Shown one piece after another: positions 16,715 through 26,435 of a stretch of 64,000 nucleotides of DNA. Position 1 is the stretch's first letter. The number at the start of each line of letters is the position of its first letter. Below the pieces are notes generated by a model, which saw only the letters and a list, made by a program, of their open reading frames with translations, was not told the DNA's origin and searched no databases. This DNA is from Vibrio sp. MEBiC08052 (lineage in GTDB: Bacteria > Pseudomonadota > Gammaproteobacteria > Enterobacterales > Vibrionaceae). The translations under genes were made by a program, and so were the position numbers. The stretch lies in contig NZ_KQ947475.1 of NCBI RefSeq assembly GCF_001506075.1, positions 2,585,595-2,649,594 of the forward strand, read 5' to 3'.

Positions 16715-19063
16715 ATGCAAAAAACAGAAATTAGATCTATCGCGGAAAAATTAATTCCAGCTTATAAGTCAGAGGATTTTGAAAAAATTCTGTCACAGAT
16801 GACGGAAAGTGAACAGCCCTCTGTCAAATTGCTTGTAAAAATGGAGTTGAATCGAGTCATGGGGCCCTGCACCAAGATCGTCGATCTCCGTGGACGTGTT
16901 CAGGGTGAATGTCGAGAATACCTCCTGAATGGCCTGCGTCATTGGCTCGATGATGTCGCCTTTAATGACTACTACAAATATGTCAAAAAATTTGGCGGCT
17001 ATACCGAAGGGGTATGGGAAGCACTTTATAATACCCGTAACAATTTTCGGGTCATGAAAGAAAGAAATACAGACAACCAACCCAGTCTTACCGATTCAAA
17101 TAGCCCTTTTGAAGTAGAAACGATTCAATTAGGCTACGACCTAAAGCGCAGAGAGAACCGGATGAAGCTTGCTTCACAGGTTGATATCACATTATCAAAT
17201 GGACAACTGGTTACTGCTGTCACACTCGACTTCTCCCCTTCTGGTGCAAAAATCAAAGTTCCCGCAGCTTTTGACTATAAATTGGGAGAAAGCATCCAGC
17301 TTCATTTCATGGAACTTGAGCAAAAACATCCGCATCTTGAAGCCCTACAATCTCCGATAGAGTATCGCATACTCGGTATCGATGAATCGCTAGAAAATGA
17401 TGCAGTCAAGTTTCTTCGGCTGATCAAACTGACCGAAACGCAGGTGATCGAACAAGTCATTCAGGAACACCTGTTCAATGAAACCCAGAAAGCACGTCAC
17501 GACAATCAAGACAAAATCATGCGGGCCAGAACCCGAGCCTACGAACATACATTTTTGAAACATGCTTGTCAGTTGCCGATGTTCTTTGAAGGGAATGAGC
17601 TCAAAGTTGTTCTTTTGACCGAAAGTAACCATGACATCTGGCAGTATTGGCATGATGAAAGAAATCAACAATCGCTGGGCAATCTGTTTAACCCGCAACG
17701 GATGTCGCTTCTTGCCAAGCAAGGAGTGAGCGAAAGTAGTAATACCCTCTATACCTTCAAACATGACTATCAGGAAAGATGTTTGTTTTTTTCCATGATG
17801 AAGTCAGAAGCAACACCTGAGTTGCGTAAATTATTTTGGCACATTGGTGCAAAGAAAGAATCGTGGCGCGCTTTTCGAATCTCAATGTTTGAACTCAGCA
17901 CTCAGGAACGGGAAAGTCTTGCTACAGAATCACCGGAGCTGACCAAGCATCTTTCATCACTGACTCACTGCGGGATATTACAAGAAGTCAGTAATCCAGA
18001 AACCGCTTCAGATTATCTACTCGTCGATAAACCGAAAATGCCCAGTAGTGAGTTAAATATATTTCGTCATCCAAGAAAAGTGAACGGTTACCCTATTTCT
18101 ATTTTCTTTGATGCCCGTTCTCAGCGCAAAGAGCCACGCTATCGGCTGAATTCTCCGGTTACAATCCAAACGACTCAAGGCGATTTCATCACCGGAAAAA
18201 CCATTGATCTGTCCAAACGGGGGGTTTACATCACCCTTGAAACGCCTGTTGTCCTGAAGGTCGGAGATCCGGTCAATGTCGATTTTATTGAACTCAAACT
18301 CTATAACAAGAAATTACCACTGGGTCAGGTCCCCTATCAGGTCGCTCGAATTACACCGAATGGTCAACGCATTCAATTATCCATTCAGGAGGACAGTCAC
18401 ACCATAAAAATCATTCGTTTTTTCAATCGTTTAATTGAAAGCAACCGGGATAAGTTAATCGAAAACAACGAAGTACGCCCTACTTTGGCGCTACTCGAAG
18501 GGTTGCATCACATCCTCTTAGATAAAATTGTCTGCTCACCGATCTTTGTCGAACGTCAGGGGGCTTATCTCAAAACCACTGCGATTGGGATCAGTAGTCC
18601 ACTGTCACCTTATCAGATTTTACTGGCAAAACTCGGGCACGGGGAAGGCTATATGTCTCTTGATCCGATTTTCAAAGGACATAGTAATACCCTGATCGCG
18701 CAACCCATGAAACATGTCGATGGCGCAAGGCCTCACTATTTTGATATCTATTTTTCCGTCAGAAAATTCGGTAGCCGGATCCAGTCAATTGAAACGCGCT
18801 TGTTATCTGATTTTACAACTGCCCAAGAACGAATTTCTTTCATTCAGGACTCATTAGTTATGGGAGATATTTATATTCTCAGATATTGTGCAATCCCTGT
18901 ATTTCACCCTGTCGCGACATTGCTACGTTCCGATCTGGATGAACTTTCACTCATTAGTATGCATCACGCCAAAAGCATCGAAAAATCGATTGCTTCAATT
19001 GTCGGTTATGGTGAATTTTTCGATATCACCGAAGAAGTGCTACTCCGTCTGGAAATCAACTAG
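16715..19063 (+). CDS. Large protein with two PilZ domains (PlzC-like c-di-GMP receptor)
   Basis: A 782-residue cytoplasmic protein with no membrane segment. Two PilZ domains can be read from their c-di-GMP-binding signatures: RRENR then DFSPSG (about residues 144-178), and RKEPR then DLSKRG (about 471-506). Both have the RxxxR and DxSxxG elements, so both may bind the ligand. The rest, rich in helix, is unassigned. Position between radA and serB corresponds, as I recall, to V. cholerae VC2344 (plzC), reported to bind c-di-GMP. The ATG at 16715 has only a distant GGA as ribosome-binding site. A strong hairpin without T-run follows at 19083-19112. Confidence 0.85.
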   Translation: MQKTEIRSIAEKLIPAYKSEDFEKILSQMTESEQPSVKLLVKMELNRVMGPCTKIVDLRGRVQGECREYLLNGLRHWLDDVAFNDYYKYVKKFGGYTEGVWEALYNTRNNFRVMKERNTDNQPSLTDSNSPFEVETIQLGYDLKRRENRMKLASQVDITLSNGQLVTAVTLDFSPSGAKIKVPAAFDYKLGESIQLHFMELEQKHPHLEALQSPIEYRILGIDESLENDAVKFLRLIKLTETQVIEQVIQEHLFNETQKARHDNQDKIMRARTRAYEHTFLKHACQLPMFFEGNELKVVLLTESNHDIWQYWHDERNQQSLGNLFNPQRMSLLAKQGVSESSNTLYTFKHDYQERCLFFSMMKSEATPELRKLFWHIGAKKESWRAFRISMFELSTQERESLATESPELTKHLSSLTHCGILQEVSNPETASDYLLVDKPKMPSSELNIFRHPRKVNGYPISIFFDARSQRKEPRYRLNSPVTIQTTQGDFITGKTIDLSKRGVYITLETPVVLKVGDPVNVDFIELKLYNKKLPLGQVPYQVARITPNGQRIQLSIQEDSHTIKIIRFFNRLIESNRDKLIENNEVRPTLALLEGLHHILLDKIVCSPIFVERQGAYLKTTAIGISSPLSPYQILLAKLGHGEGYMSLDPIFKGHSNTLIAQPMKHVDGARPHYFDIYFSVRKFGSRIQSIETRLLSDFTTAQERISFIQDSLVMGDIYILRYCAIPVFHPVATLLRSDLDELSLISMHHAKSIEKSIASIVGYGEFFDITEEVLLRLEIN

Positions 19064-19082
19064 TTCGGCATCAGAAGAAGCG

Positions 19083-19112
19083 GCAAGATACGAGATGCCA
19101 ATCGTATCTTGC
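19083..19112. repeat. Inverted repeat between the PilZ gene and serB
   Basis: GCAAGATACGA pairs perfectly with TCGTATCTTGC over an eight-base loop in the gap between two converging genes. Neither side has a long T-run (the minus side continues CGCTTCTTCT), so it is a candidate 3'-end stabiliser or weak bidirectional terminator. Confidence 0.65.
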
Positions 19113-19135
19113 TGCTCATCATGAAAACGGCAAGA

Positions 19136-20077
19136 CTAAGAGTGCAATACCAAGCTTACGGATAAAATACAGAGAATACCACCCAGCTGAGCATAGCGAA
19201 TCGCAGACTGAGCCTGAGCTTCGACTTTCGGTTTGGCATGAAACGCAACCCCCAATCCGGCGGCATCCATCATTACCAAGTCATTTGCACCATCACCGAC
19301 CGCAACCGTATTGGCAGGTTTAAGACCATATCGAGTCGTCAGGCGGCGTAAAATGTCTGCTTTGGTCTGCGCAGAAACAACATCACCTAATACGTTTCCT
19401 GTCAGTTGACCATCGACAATTTCCAATACATTAGACTGCGCGAAATCCAACTCAAGCATCTCTTGCAAGTAATCCGAGAAATAAGTAAATCCACCGGACG
19501 CAATTGCAGTTCGCCAACCGAACTCTTTTAATGCCGAGATCAACTCCCGCAATTCCGGCATCAAAGGCAGCACCTCCCGAACTTGTGCAAGAATATTTGC
19601 ATCAGCACCGGTTAACTGAGCAACACGTTGACGGAGACTCTGCTCGAAATCAAGCTCTCCCTGCATGGCTCGTTCCGTGACTGCTGATACTTCCGCTCCG
19701 ACACCGGCCAACTTAGCAATTTCATCAATACATTCAATCTGAATCGCAGTTGAATCCATGTCCATCAGTAACAATCCAGGCTGGCTTAAATCAGGAATCG
19801 CCTCAATACTGGCATAATCAACCTGTAACTGTTGTAGACTCTGTTCATGAGATATCGTTAAATCTCCGGCCATTAAAGCTACATCATAGTAACCAACTCG
19901 CCAAATTCGATTGATCGGATTAAACATGCCGGTTAATTCATCAAGCTGAGTAAAAAAATCAGAAGACAGGGAGGCACTGTATAAAATCCAGTTCGCCTGA
20001 ACATCTTGAATCCGTTGCTGCAACTGTTCAGCGAGTGGCGTTTTTTGTGTAATTAACAATGTCTTTTGCGAGTTCAT
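19136..20077 (-). CDS. serB: Phosphoserine phosphatase SerB
   Basis: A 313-residue HAD-superfamily phosphatase catalysing the last step of serine synthesis (phosphoserine to serine). HAD motifs: I, LLMDMDSTAIQIE near residue 104 (nucleophile Asp in DxDST); II, ASGGFTYF near 195; III/IV, VGDGANDLVMMDAAGLGVAF near 260. The N-terminal 90 residues are the ACT-like regulatory part seen in proteobacterial SerB. Divergent from ytjB with about 100 bases between, the same arrangement as serB and ytjB in E. coli. Confidence 0.95.
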   Translation of the reverse strand: MNSQKTLLITQKTPLAEQLQQRIQDVQANWILYSASLSSDFFTQLDELTGMFNPINRIWRVGYYDVALMAGDLTISHEQSLQQLQVDYASIEAIPDLSQPGLLLMDMDSTAIQIECIDEIAKLAGVGAEVSAVTERAMQGELDFEQSLRQRVAQLTGADANILAQVREVLPLMPELRELISALKEFGWRTAIASGGFTYFSDYLQEMLELDFAQSNVLEIVDGQLTGNVLGDVVSAQTKADILRRLTTRYGLKPANTVAVGDGANDLVMMDAAGLGVAFHAKPKVEAQAQSAIRYAQLGGILCILSVSLVLHS

Positions 20078-20179
20078 GAAATTTACCTGTAATGAAAGTA
20101 ACCCGACGTTAACCTATTGCAATTTAAAAACGCAAGTATCAATATGACTTCTGATAAAATTTCTTGTGGTTAAGGTACG

Positions 20180-20791
20180 ATGAGTGGTTCCCTGTTCTCG
20201 CTACGTGTAGTTCTACGCATCATTGCAGTCCTCAGTGTCGTCATGATGTTTGTCTTTACGGCAGAAAACAGCGTGATGATTAGTAAAGGCAATGAAAAAA
20301 TTCAGGCCAATCAACTGGAGACTCTGACGAAACTGCTGATCTCGCAAGCCTCGCTCACGGCCAGTCGCTTTTTAGTTGAGCAGGATGAAGAAAAACTGAA
20401 GTCTCTGACCAATCAACTGGCACGCGATCGATTAGTGTTTGACGCAACGATTTATGATGCTGAAGGTGTGCAAATTGCCGCAAGCGACTCAGCACTTAGT
20501 GTCCGGGATGTCTTAGGTCTGGATACACCGCTGAAAACAGCGAGTATTGGCAGACAACAGTTGGTTGAACCGGTTTTACACGACAACAACGTGATCGGTT
20601 TCATTCGCATTACTTTTGAAACGGGGAAAGTGACGGCTATATCCGATCACCATTATCGGAAAAGTGATCGTTATATGTATTTGATGATCTTGGCAAGCTT
20701 TACCAGCGGTATTCTGCTGACCTTATTACTCCATCGTCAAAAAAGACGAGCTCGTCAAGGTGAAAATTTGTTGTTAAAAAATGCAGGGTGA
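20180..20791 (+). CDS. ytjB: YtjB/Smp family membrane protein
   Basis: A 203-residue inner-membrane protein of the Smp (AhpA/YtjB) family. A first transmembrane helix is at about residues 8-27 (VVLRIIAVLSVVMMFVFTA), a periplasmic region follows, and a second helix lies at about 165-183 (YLMILASFTSGILLTLLL), ending in a basic tail RQKRRARQG. Function is not established. Divergently paired with serB, as in E. coli. The last codons overlap the hairpin that terminates deoD from the other strand. Confidence 0.85.
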   Translation: MSGSLFSLRVVLRIIAVLSVVMMFVFTAENSVMISKGNEKIQANQLETLTKLLISQASLTASRFLVEQDEEKLKSLTNQLARDRLVFDATIYDAEGVQIAASDSALSVRDVLGLDTPLKTASIGRQQLVEPVLHDNNVIGFIRITFETGKVTAISDHHYRKSDRYMYLMILASFTSGILLTLLLHRQKRRARQGENLLLKNAG

Positions 20792-20806
20792 ACACAGCCA
20801 CCCTGC
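20774..20806 (-). terminator. Rho-independent terminator of the deoCD transcript
   Basis: GCAGGGTG (20783-20790) pairs with CACCCTGC (20799-20806). On the minus strand the stem is followed by ATTTTTTAAC. It lies about 30 bases past the deoD stop codon and is embedded in the 3' end of ytjB. Confidence 0.85.
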
Positions 20807-20834
20807 CCATTCAATTGCTCAACCAAGTCAAGCC

Positions 20835-21554
20835 TTACTGCGCATCACCTATCAGTACAGATTCAAGCGCAATCTCAATCATGTCGTTAAATGTCGTTTG
20901 ACGCTCCTGAGCGGTGGTCTGTTCGCCAGTCTTGATATGATCGGATACGGTACAAATCGTTAACGCTTTTGCACCATATTCGGCAGCAACACCATAAATA
21001 CCGGCCGCTTCCATCTCTACACCGATAATGCCGTATTTATCCATTACATCAAACATGTCTGGATCCGGTGTATAAAATAGCTCCGCTGAAAACAGGTTAC
21101 CGACTTTCACATCAATACCGCGCACTTTGGCAGCTTCTTCAGCCGCTTTCACCATCTGATAATCAGCAATAGCCGAAAAGTCATGATTTTTGAAGCGAAT
21201 ACGATTGACTTTTGAATCAGTACAAGCCCCCATTCCGATGACCACATCACGGATATGTACATCTGAACGCACCGCACCACAGCTACCAACGCGAATCACT
21301 TTCTTGACACCAAAATCTTTAATCAGTTCGGTGACATAAATAGAACAAGATGGAATCCCCATGCCATGCCCCATCACAGAGATCTTCCGCCCTTTAAACG
21401 TTCCGGTATAACCGAACATGTTTCTCACGTCGCAAACTTGTACGACATCGTCTAAAAAGGTTTCAGCAATATATTTTGCTCTAAGTGGATCTCCCGGCAT
21501 CAAGACGACATCGGCAAAATCTCCCATTTCAGCATTAATATGTGGCGTAGCCAT
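20835..21554 (-). CDS. deoD: Purine-nucleoside phosphorylase DeoD
   Basis: A 239-residue hexameric (E. coli-type) purine nucleoside phosphorylase, which splits (deoxy)nucleosides with phosphate into base and (deoxy)ribose-1-phosphate. Signatures: [20 protein letters not shown] with His5, [14 protein letters not shown] (phosphate-binding Gly20/Arg24), RVGSCGA near 87, [10 protein letters not shown] near 178 (ribose-binding Met/Glu) and [10 protein letters not shown] near 202 (catalytic Asp). AAGGAG is nine bases before the ATG. deoC lies 35 bases upstream on the same strand. In the deoCABD order known from E. coli and V. cholerae, deoA and deoB would lie between; they are missing here. Confidence 0.96.
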   Translation of the reverse strand: MATPHINAEMGDFADVVLMPGDPLRAKYIAETFLDDVVQVCDVRNMFGYTGTFKGRKISVMGHGMGIPSCSIYVTELIKDFGVKKVIRVGSCGAVRSDVHIRDVVIGMGACTDSKVNRIRFKNHDFSAIADYQMVKAAEEAAKVRGIDVKVGNLFSAELFYTPDPDMFDVMDKYGIIGVEMEAAGIYGVAAEYGAKALTICTVSDHIKTGEQTTAQERQTTFNDMIEIALESVLIGDAQ

Positions 21555-21589
21555 CTTTTTCTCCTTAACTAACTATCAGATCACACTGA

Positions 21590-22369
21590 TTAATATGAAT
21601 CAGAACTCTGAGAAACTTCTGTACCTTCCAATGTTGCCAATAGATCATTCAACAAACTGGATGCACCGAAACGGTAGTGGCGGCTGTCAGCCCATGCTTC
21701 TCCCATCATTTCATCAGCCATTGACAGGTATAACGCAGCTTCCTGTGCCGTTCTTACGCCACCGGCTGGTTTAAAACCGACTTTATCGGCTACACCCAAA
21801 TCACGAATCACTTCCAACATCATCTTGGCATACGCTGGTGTCGCATTTTCTGCGACTTTTCCGGTCGAGGTTTTAATAAAATCGGCACCCGCGCGAATCG
21901 CGATTTCCGAAGCTTGCTTAATGAATGCTTCTGTTTTCAATTCGCCTGTTTCAATAATCACTTTTAACAGTACATCATCACCACAAGCCGCTTTACATTG
22001 TTTGACCAAGTCAAAACCAACCTGCTCATTCCCGTTTATTAAAGCGCGATAAGGAAAAACCACATCAACATCATCCGCACCGTAGGCAACCGCAGCCCGG
22101 GTTTCTGCAACCGCAGCTTCAATATCATCTCGTCCATGAGGGAAATTAGTGACCGTCGCAATCCTGATATTCGGCGTACCTTGCTCTCGGAGCGTTTTTC
22201 TAGCAATAGGAATAAATCGAGGGTAAATACAAATAGCAGCCGTTGTTCCAAAAAGTGTCTGCGCACTCTGGCACAATGAAATCACTTTTTCTTCAGTATC
22301 ATCGTCATTCAACGTGGTTAAATCCATTAAGGTTAACGCCCGTTGAGCTGCTGATTGTAATTCGTTCAT
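21590..22369 (-). CDS. deoC: Deoxyribose-phosphate aldolase DeoC
   Basis: A 259-residue class I aldolase that cleaves 2-deoxyribose-5-phosphate to acetaldehyde and glyceraldehyde-3-phosphate. Features: start [20 protein letters not shown], the Asp-containing strand [10 protein letters not shown] near 103, the lysine strand [12 protein letters not shown] near 150, DFIKTSTGK near 178 (Schiff-base lysine region) and [11 protein letters not shown] near 201. First gene of a deoC-deoD transcript; its substrate normally comes from DeoB, which is not encoded here. nupC, the nucleoside uptake gene, lies upstream but ends in its own terminator. Confidence 0.96.
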   Translation of the reverse strand: MNELQSAAQRALTLMDLTTLNDDDTEEKVISLCQSAQTLFGTTAAICIYPRFIPIARKTLREQGTPNIRIATVTNFPHGRDDIEAAVAETRAAVAYGADDVDVVFPYRALINGNEQVGFDLVKQCKAACGDDVLLKVIIETGELKTEAFIKQASEIAIRAGADFIKTSTGKVAENATPAYAKMMLEVIRDLGVADKVGFKPAGGVRTAQEAALYLSMADEMMGEAWADSRHYRFGASSLLNDLLATLEGTEVSQSSDSY

Positions 22370-22517
22370 ACACCACTCCGTTTTTAATAAACCATCTCAA
22401 ATCGACATCCGACTATTTTATCTCACCAACAAGTCAGGAATACAGGAGAATAACCTCTCTACCGATGACGCAATCGATTTGTATCTCATTCTATTATTGG
22501 CGATCGAAATCGTCACA

Positions 22518-22551
22518 AATAAAAAAGGCCTCAAGGTATCGACCCTGAGGC
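22518..22551 (-). terminator. Rho-independent terminator after nupC
   Basis: On the minus strand, GCCTCAGGGT pairs with ACCTTGAGGC (one G-T wobble) around CGAT, then CTTTTTTATT follows. It separates nupC from deoC, suggesting independent transcription. Confidence 0.87.
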
Positions 22552-22582
22552 ACATTCATAATCAGTGATCGCTCTATTCTCA

Positions 22583-23845
22583 CTAAAAGGAGAGGAAGAA
22601 TCCGGCAATCGTTGCAGCCATCAGATTAGATAATGTTCCGGCAATCACTGCTTTCACACCCATCCGAGCAATATCATGTCTGCGATTCGGTGCAATTCCA
22701 CCCAAACCACCTAACAAAATAGCAATAGAAGATAAGTTCGCAAAACCGCATAAGGCGAAAGAGATAATTGCTGTTGTTTTCTCTGACATCACATGTCCTG
22801 TTGCAGCAACAACCTGAGCCTGATCACCAATATAAGGCACAAAGTTGGAATAAGCGACAAACTCATTCAAGACGATTTTCTGCCCGATAAATGAACCGGC
22901 CGTTGTTGCCTCAGCCCAAGGAACACCGATGATAAAGGCTAATGGTGAGAACAACCAGCCAAGGAGTAGATTTAAAGAAAGTTCAGGCATTCCAAACCAG
23001 CCACCGATACCGCCAAGCATACCATTGATTAAAGCAATCAAGCCGATAAATGCCAGTAACATTGCACCGATATTCAACGCCAGTTGCATCCCTGTGGATG
23101 CACCGCTTGCTGCCGCATCAATCAAGTTCGATGGTTTGTCGTTGCCTTCATCAAAATCCGTCAGTTCCTGACTATGTGGTGTTTCGGTTTCTGGTTTCAT
23201 AATTTTCGCAAACAGTAAACCACCCGGTGCGGCCATAAAAGAGGCTGCAACCAGAAACTCCAAACGAACACCCATTGCAGCATATCCGGCAAGAACACTA
23301 CCAGCAATCGAAGCCAAGCCACCACACATGATGGCAAACAGTTCAGACTGTGTCATTTTCGGCACGTAAGGACGTACCACTAATGGCGCCTCGGTTTGAC
23401 CAACGAAGATGTTTGCAGCAGCAGACATGGATTCCGCACGAGAAGTACCCAACGCTTTCTGCAATGCACCACCAATAATTTTAATGGCAATCGGCATAAT
23501 ACCAATGTAGTAAAGCACCGCAATCAGAGAGCAGAAGAATACCACCGCCGGGAGAACTTGAAACGCGAAGATGAAACCCAGCCCATCAACCGAGAAGTTC
23601 ACTAAGTTGCCGAACAAGAATCCTGTACCATCTTTGCCGTAGTTAATGACGTTCTGCACACCAGCGGTTAATCCCGCCAGAAGATCGCGTCCCCAAGGGT
23701 TATAAAGAACAAAACCACCTAATAAAAATTGGATGGCAAAAGCTCCGCCAACCGTTCTAAAATTGATCGCTTTACGATTATCTGAAAGCAGAAAGGCAAT
23801 TCCAATTAGAACAACCATTCCCACTAAGCTCATAAACAAGCCCAT
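22583..23845 (-). CDS. nupC: Concentrative nucleoside transporter (NupC/CNT family)
   Basis: A 420-residue inner-membrane cation-nucleoside symporter. N-terminal helices ([17 protein letters not shown]), the NupC gate segment around 90-200 ([20 protein letters not shown], the conserved G-Q-T-E-A-P-L-V substrate/sodium motif), and the second substrate half ([10 protein letters not shown] near 330, with [20 protein letters not shown] near 372) are all clear. It feeds nucleosides to deoCD just downstream. A promoter-like element is at 23907-23934. In E. coli the equivalent is controlled by CRP and CytR; I could not identify convincing sites for either here. Confidence 0.95.
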   Translation of the reverse strand: MGLFMSLVGMVVLIGIAFLLSDNRKAINFRTVGGAFAIQFLLGGFVLYNPWGRDLLAGLTAGVQNVINYGKDGTGFLFGNLVNFSVDGLGFIFAFQVLPAVVFFCSLIAVLYYIGIMPIAIKIIGGALQKALGTSRAESMSAAANIFVGQTEAPLVVRPYVPKMTQSELFAIMCGGLASIAGSVLAGYAAMGVRLEFLVAASFMAAPGGLLFAKIMKPETETPHSQELTDFDEGNDKPSNLIDAAASGASTGMQLALNIGAMLLAFIGLIALINGMLGGIGGWFGMPELSLNLLLGWLFSPLAFIIGVPWAEATTAGSFIGQKIVLNEFVAYSNFVPYIGDQAQVVAATGHVMSEKTTAIISFALCGFANLSSIAILLGGLGGIAPNRRHDIARMGVKAVIAGTLSNLMAATIAGFFLSF

Positions 23846-24547
23846 AGTTTATGAATCCTTATACGTGAATTATTCGTTTGAGTGGAGGAAGACGTTTCGG
23901 TGGCGGATTATACGATGCCCCAAATCAAAAGCAATTACGGGTCACACATTTATCCACAAAAGAAAAATCATTCACCACAATTATTGATACTAATCACAAA
24001 AACTGCCAAACCGAAAGCCATTCAACATCATCAGTTAACAAAAAATCAACATCAAGCAAATAAAATCATATGCAATAGAAACACAATACGACAATTTGCA
24101 GATATCAAACGATTGCACCAAAAAATAGAATCAGCCAGCAAAAATAACTATATCAGATAAACCACTTGAGAATTTTGTGGCATATCAAACATTACATTAT
24201 ATAGAAATATCAACTATTTGATCGTTGAACCTTCTATCCTTGAAATTGCACCAAAATGAAACAAAAATAAATTAAATTACAAAAATAAACGATGCAATTC
24301 ACAAAAAAACCGCACCTTTCCTCATAAAATAGGTTGTTTTTAACAAAAAACAAACACAAACCGTTAAATATCATATTAGGTATTAAGAAAAATGTGACAC
24401 ATACTAAAAAATGAACTTTTGGGGAAGGTATAAAGCCAATAAACGGCTCACCTCTCTGAACATTAAATAATTAATAGTGTGAATGAGTGAGAAAGATAGG
24501 CCAATCGAGATACAGAGTGGAAATACAATGTGACTGAGCGCCTCCAA
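23846..24547. other. 700-base AT-rich region upstream of nupC
   Basis: No convincing gene on either strand: the small plus-strand ORFs at 23878-24160 overlap each other in different frames, have no family resemblance, and sit in A-rich sequence. Contents I can support are the nupC promoter-like element at 23907-23934 and isolated TGTGA-type half-sites (for example near 24391). It is unusually long and low in GC for this window, which may reflect binding sites for H-NS, CRP or CytR. Confidence 0.5.
23907..23934 (-). promoter_or_regulatory. Candidate sigma-70 promoter of nupC
   Basis: On the minus strand, TTGCTT (23934-23929) and TATAAT (23912-23907) are separated by 16 bases, about 60 bases upstream of the nupC start codon. 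Confidence 0.55.
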
Positions 24548-25360
24548 TCAATCCGGTTTAAGGTCAAAGATCTGATGGCTGTTCTGCCATAAGCGCTCTG
24601 CAATATCTGCCACGACACACTCCCTCAGTTGCGCCAAAACTTGCAAAACCAACGGTAAATATTTGGGATGATTCGGCTGCCCCTGCAATCCGCACAGAGG
24701 CATATCGGGGGCATCCGTTTCCAGCACTAAAGCCTCAATCGGAAGTTGAGCAACAGTTCGACGCGTCTTTGCGGCCCGTGGATAGGTAATCACGCCACCG
24801 ATACCAATTTTAAATCCCAATTGGATAAATGCCTGTGCTTGTTGTTCACTGCCAGAAAATGCATGTAATACTCCACCGTGGGTAAACTGATGCTGTTTGA
24901 GCAACTGTAACAAGCGTGACTGCGTCTTACGACTATGGAGAATCACCGGTAATCCGGCATTCTGAGCGATACTCAGTTGAGCAATAAAGATCTCTTCCTG
25001 AATCACCGACGGAACATCGACGACAGCATCCAACCCACACTCTCCGATCGCGACACAATTCTCATCAGAAGCTGCCAGATGCTCTTCTAAAAACGTCACC
25101 CGTTCAGAGCAAGTCATTTCAGCACTATCGGTATTTAAAAAATAGGGATGAAAACCAAGGGCATAGTATAATTGCTGCGGTGCGATAGTCGTCAGTTCTT
25201 GCACGGCATCCCAGTTGCTGATCCCCACCGAAGGAATCAGGAGACGTGAAACACCGGCATCAGAAGCCTGCTGCCAGTGCCACGCTATTTCAGACTGAAA
25301 TGGCTCAAAATCAAAATGGCAATGCGTATCAAACAGTCGAGGCTTAACTATCTTTACCAT
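24548..25360 (-). CDS. yjjV: TatD-family metal-dependent hydrolase (YjjV-like)
   Basis: A protein of about 270 residues of the TatD deoxyribonuclease family. Metal ligands in order: DTHCHFDF near the N-terminus (HxH), VAIGECGLD near 90 (Glu), ILHSRKT near 130 (His), VLHAFSGS near 154 (His) and ETDAPDMPL near 207 (Asp). The ETDAPDMPL-x-G-x-Q-G-Q-P-N stretch matches E. coli YjjV rather than TatD or YcfH. The start is uncertain: ATG at 25360 puts the motif close to the N-terminus as in YjjV; ATG at 25375 or GTG at 25387 would lengthen it. All overlap the small ORF at 25344-25487, so translational coupling is likely. Confidence 0.87.
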   Translation of the reverse strand: MVKIVKPRLFDTHCHFDFEPFQSEIAWHWQQASDAGVSRLLIPSVGISNWDAVQELTTIAPQQLYYALGFHPYFLNTDSAEMTCSERVTFLEEHLAASDENCVAIGECGLDAVVDVPSVIQEEIFIAQLSIAQNAGLPVILHSRKTQSRLLQLLKQHQFTHGGVLHAFSGSEQQAQAFIQLGFKIGIGGVITYPRAAKTRRTVAQLPIEALVLETDAPDMPLCGLQGQPNHPKYLPLVLQVLAQLRECVVADIAERLWQNSHQIFDLKPD

Positions 25361-25487
25361 CTTTTTGCTTTGCATTGCTCGTCTCACTCCGATAAGGCAC
25401 GCAACTTCGTTTTTGTGCCGGTGTTAAGCCCATACGCTGACACCAGTTATCGTAACGAGCCAGACAACGTTTCAACCAACGCCACAT
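25344..25487 (-). CDS. Small protein, DUF5363-like
   Basis: A 47-residue ORF starting at ATG 25487 with a strong GGAGG ribosome-binding site eight bases upstream. The peptide opens MWRWLKRCLARYDNWCQRMG and continues LTPAQKRSCVPYR, with two or three cysteines and a basic, aromatic N-terminal helix. The W-x-x-R-Y-D-x-W-C pattern resembles short Vibrio proteins that I recall as DUF5363; I cannot confirm the family. It sits 20 bases after yaaA and overlaps the start of the TatD gene, so the three genes yaaA, this ORF and yjjV probably form an operon. Confidence 0.75.
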   Translation of the reverse strand: MWRWLKRCLARYDNWCQRMGLTPAQKRSCVPYRSETSNAKQKDGKDS

Positions 25488-25506
25488 CAGCCTGTCCTCC
25501 GAACAA

Positions 25507-26280
25507 TTACTGTTCTTCTCGTTTGAAAACTAACTCTGTTGCAGTGGACTCTCCGGCATCATAGCGATACCCGGCGACATCGAATTCCAACAATTTCTCT
25601 ACAGATGAAATCCGATTCTCAACAATATAACGAGCCATCATGCCTCTCGCTTTTTTTGCATAGAAACTAATCACTTTATATTGACCATTTTTACAGTCTT
25701 TAAACACCGGCGTGATCACTTGAGCATCCAATCCTTTAACATGAACTGCTTTAAAATACTCGTTTGATGCCAGATTCACCAGAATGTTATCTCCCTGCTC
25801 TTGAATGGCCTCATTCAGCTTGTCAGTAATCACATCGCCCCAAAACTGATAAAGATTATTGCCACGAGGATTGCTCAGTTTCGTCCCCATTTCCAACCGA
25901 TAAGGCTGCATTAAATCAAGGGGCTTCAGTAAACCATAAAGGCCAGATAACATCCGCAAATGTAGCTGCGCATAATCCAGATCACCATCAGAAAGGCTCT
26001 CTGCTTCAAGCCCGGTATACACATCACCTTTAAATGCCAGAATCGCTTGTCGAGCATTCTCAAAAGAAAATTGTTTATTCCACTCGGCAAACCGGGCGAC
26101 ATTCAACCCGGCAATCTTGTCACTCACTTTCATCAGTGAAGCGATATCGGCAGGGTTAAGCTGGCGACAGACGTCGATTAAAACTTCTGAATGGTCAAGC
26201 AATTCAGGCAGCGTATGTTTATCGGTCTTCAAGGGCGACTCATAATCTAGGGTTTTAGCGGGGGAAACGACGATTAACAT
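25507..26280 (-). CDS. yaaA: Peroxide stress protein YaaA
   Basis: A 257-residue YaaA (DUF328/UPF0246) protein. In E. coli YaaA is induced by OxyR and lowers intracellular free iron during hydrogen peroxide stress; structural work shows a DNA-binding fold. The family signature is present: [17 protein letters not shown] at the start, [18 protein letters not shown] near 88, [20 protein letters not shown] and [10 protein letters not shown] near 110-135, and [20 protein letters not shown] near 205. First gene of a probable operon with the small DUF5363-like ORF and yjjV. No OxyR site could be assigned. Confidence 0.95.
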   Translation of the reverse strand: MLIVVSPAKTLDYESPLKTDKHTLPELLDHSEVLIDVCRQLNPADIASLMKVSDKIAGLNVARFAEWNKQFSFENARQAILAFKGDVYTGLEAESLSDGDLDYAQLHLRMLSGLYGLLKPLDLMQPYRLEMGTKLSNPRGNNLYQFWGDVITDKLNEAIQEQGDNILVNLASNEYFKAVHVKGLDAQVITPVFKDCKNGQYKVISFYAKKARGMMARYIVENRISSVEKLLEFDVAGYRYDAGESTATELVFKREEQ

Positions 26281-26372
26281 ACTCTATTCCTTTCTCTGCT
26301 GATCAATATTGATTGTTATATGTGTGACGAATCAGATTCACAGTGAATCCGATACTTTCTATTGCATAGCGT

Positions 26373-26405
26373 ACAAAAAAAGCCATGCATTGTCTGCATG
26401 GCTTT
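26373..26405 (-). terminator. Rho-independent terminator after the symporter gene
   Basis: AAAGCCATGCA (26379-26389) pairs with TGCATGGCTTT (26395-26405). On the minus strand a run of seven or more T follows. It lies 31 bases past the stop codon of the AGCS gene. Confidence 0.88.
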
Positions 26406-26435
26406 CTCAATCCTTACTATCGGTTTTACCAATAA

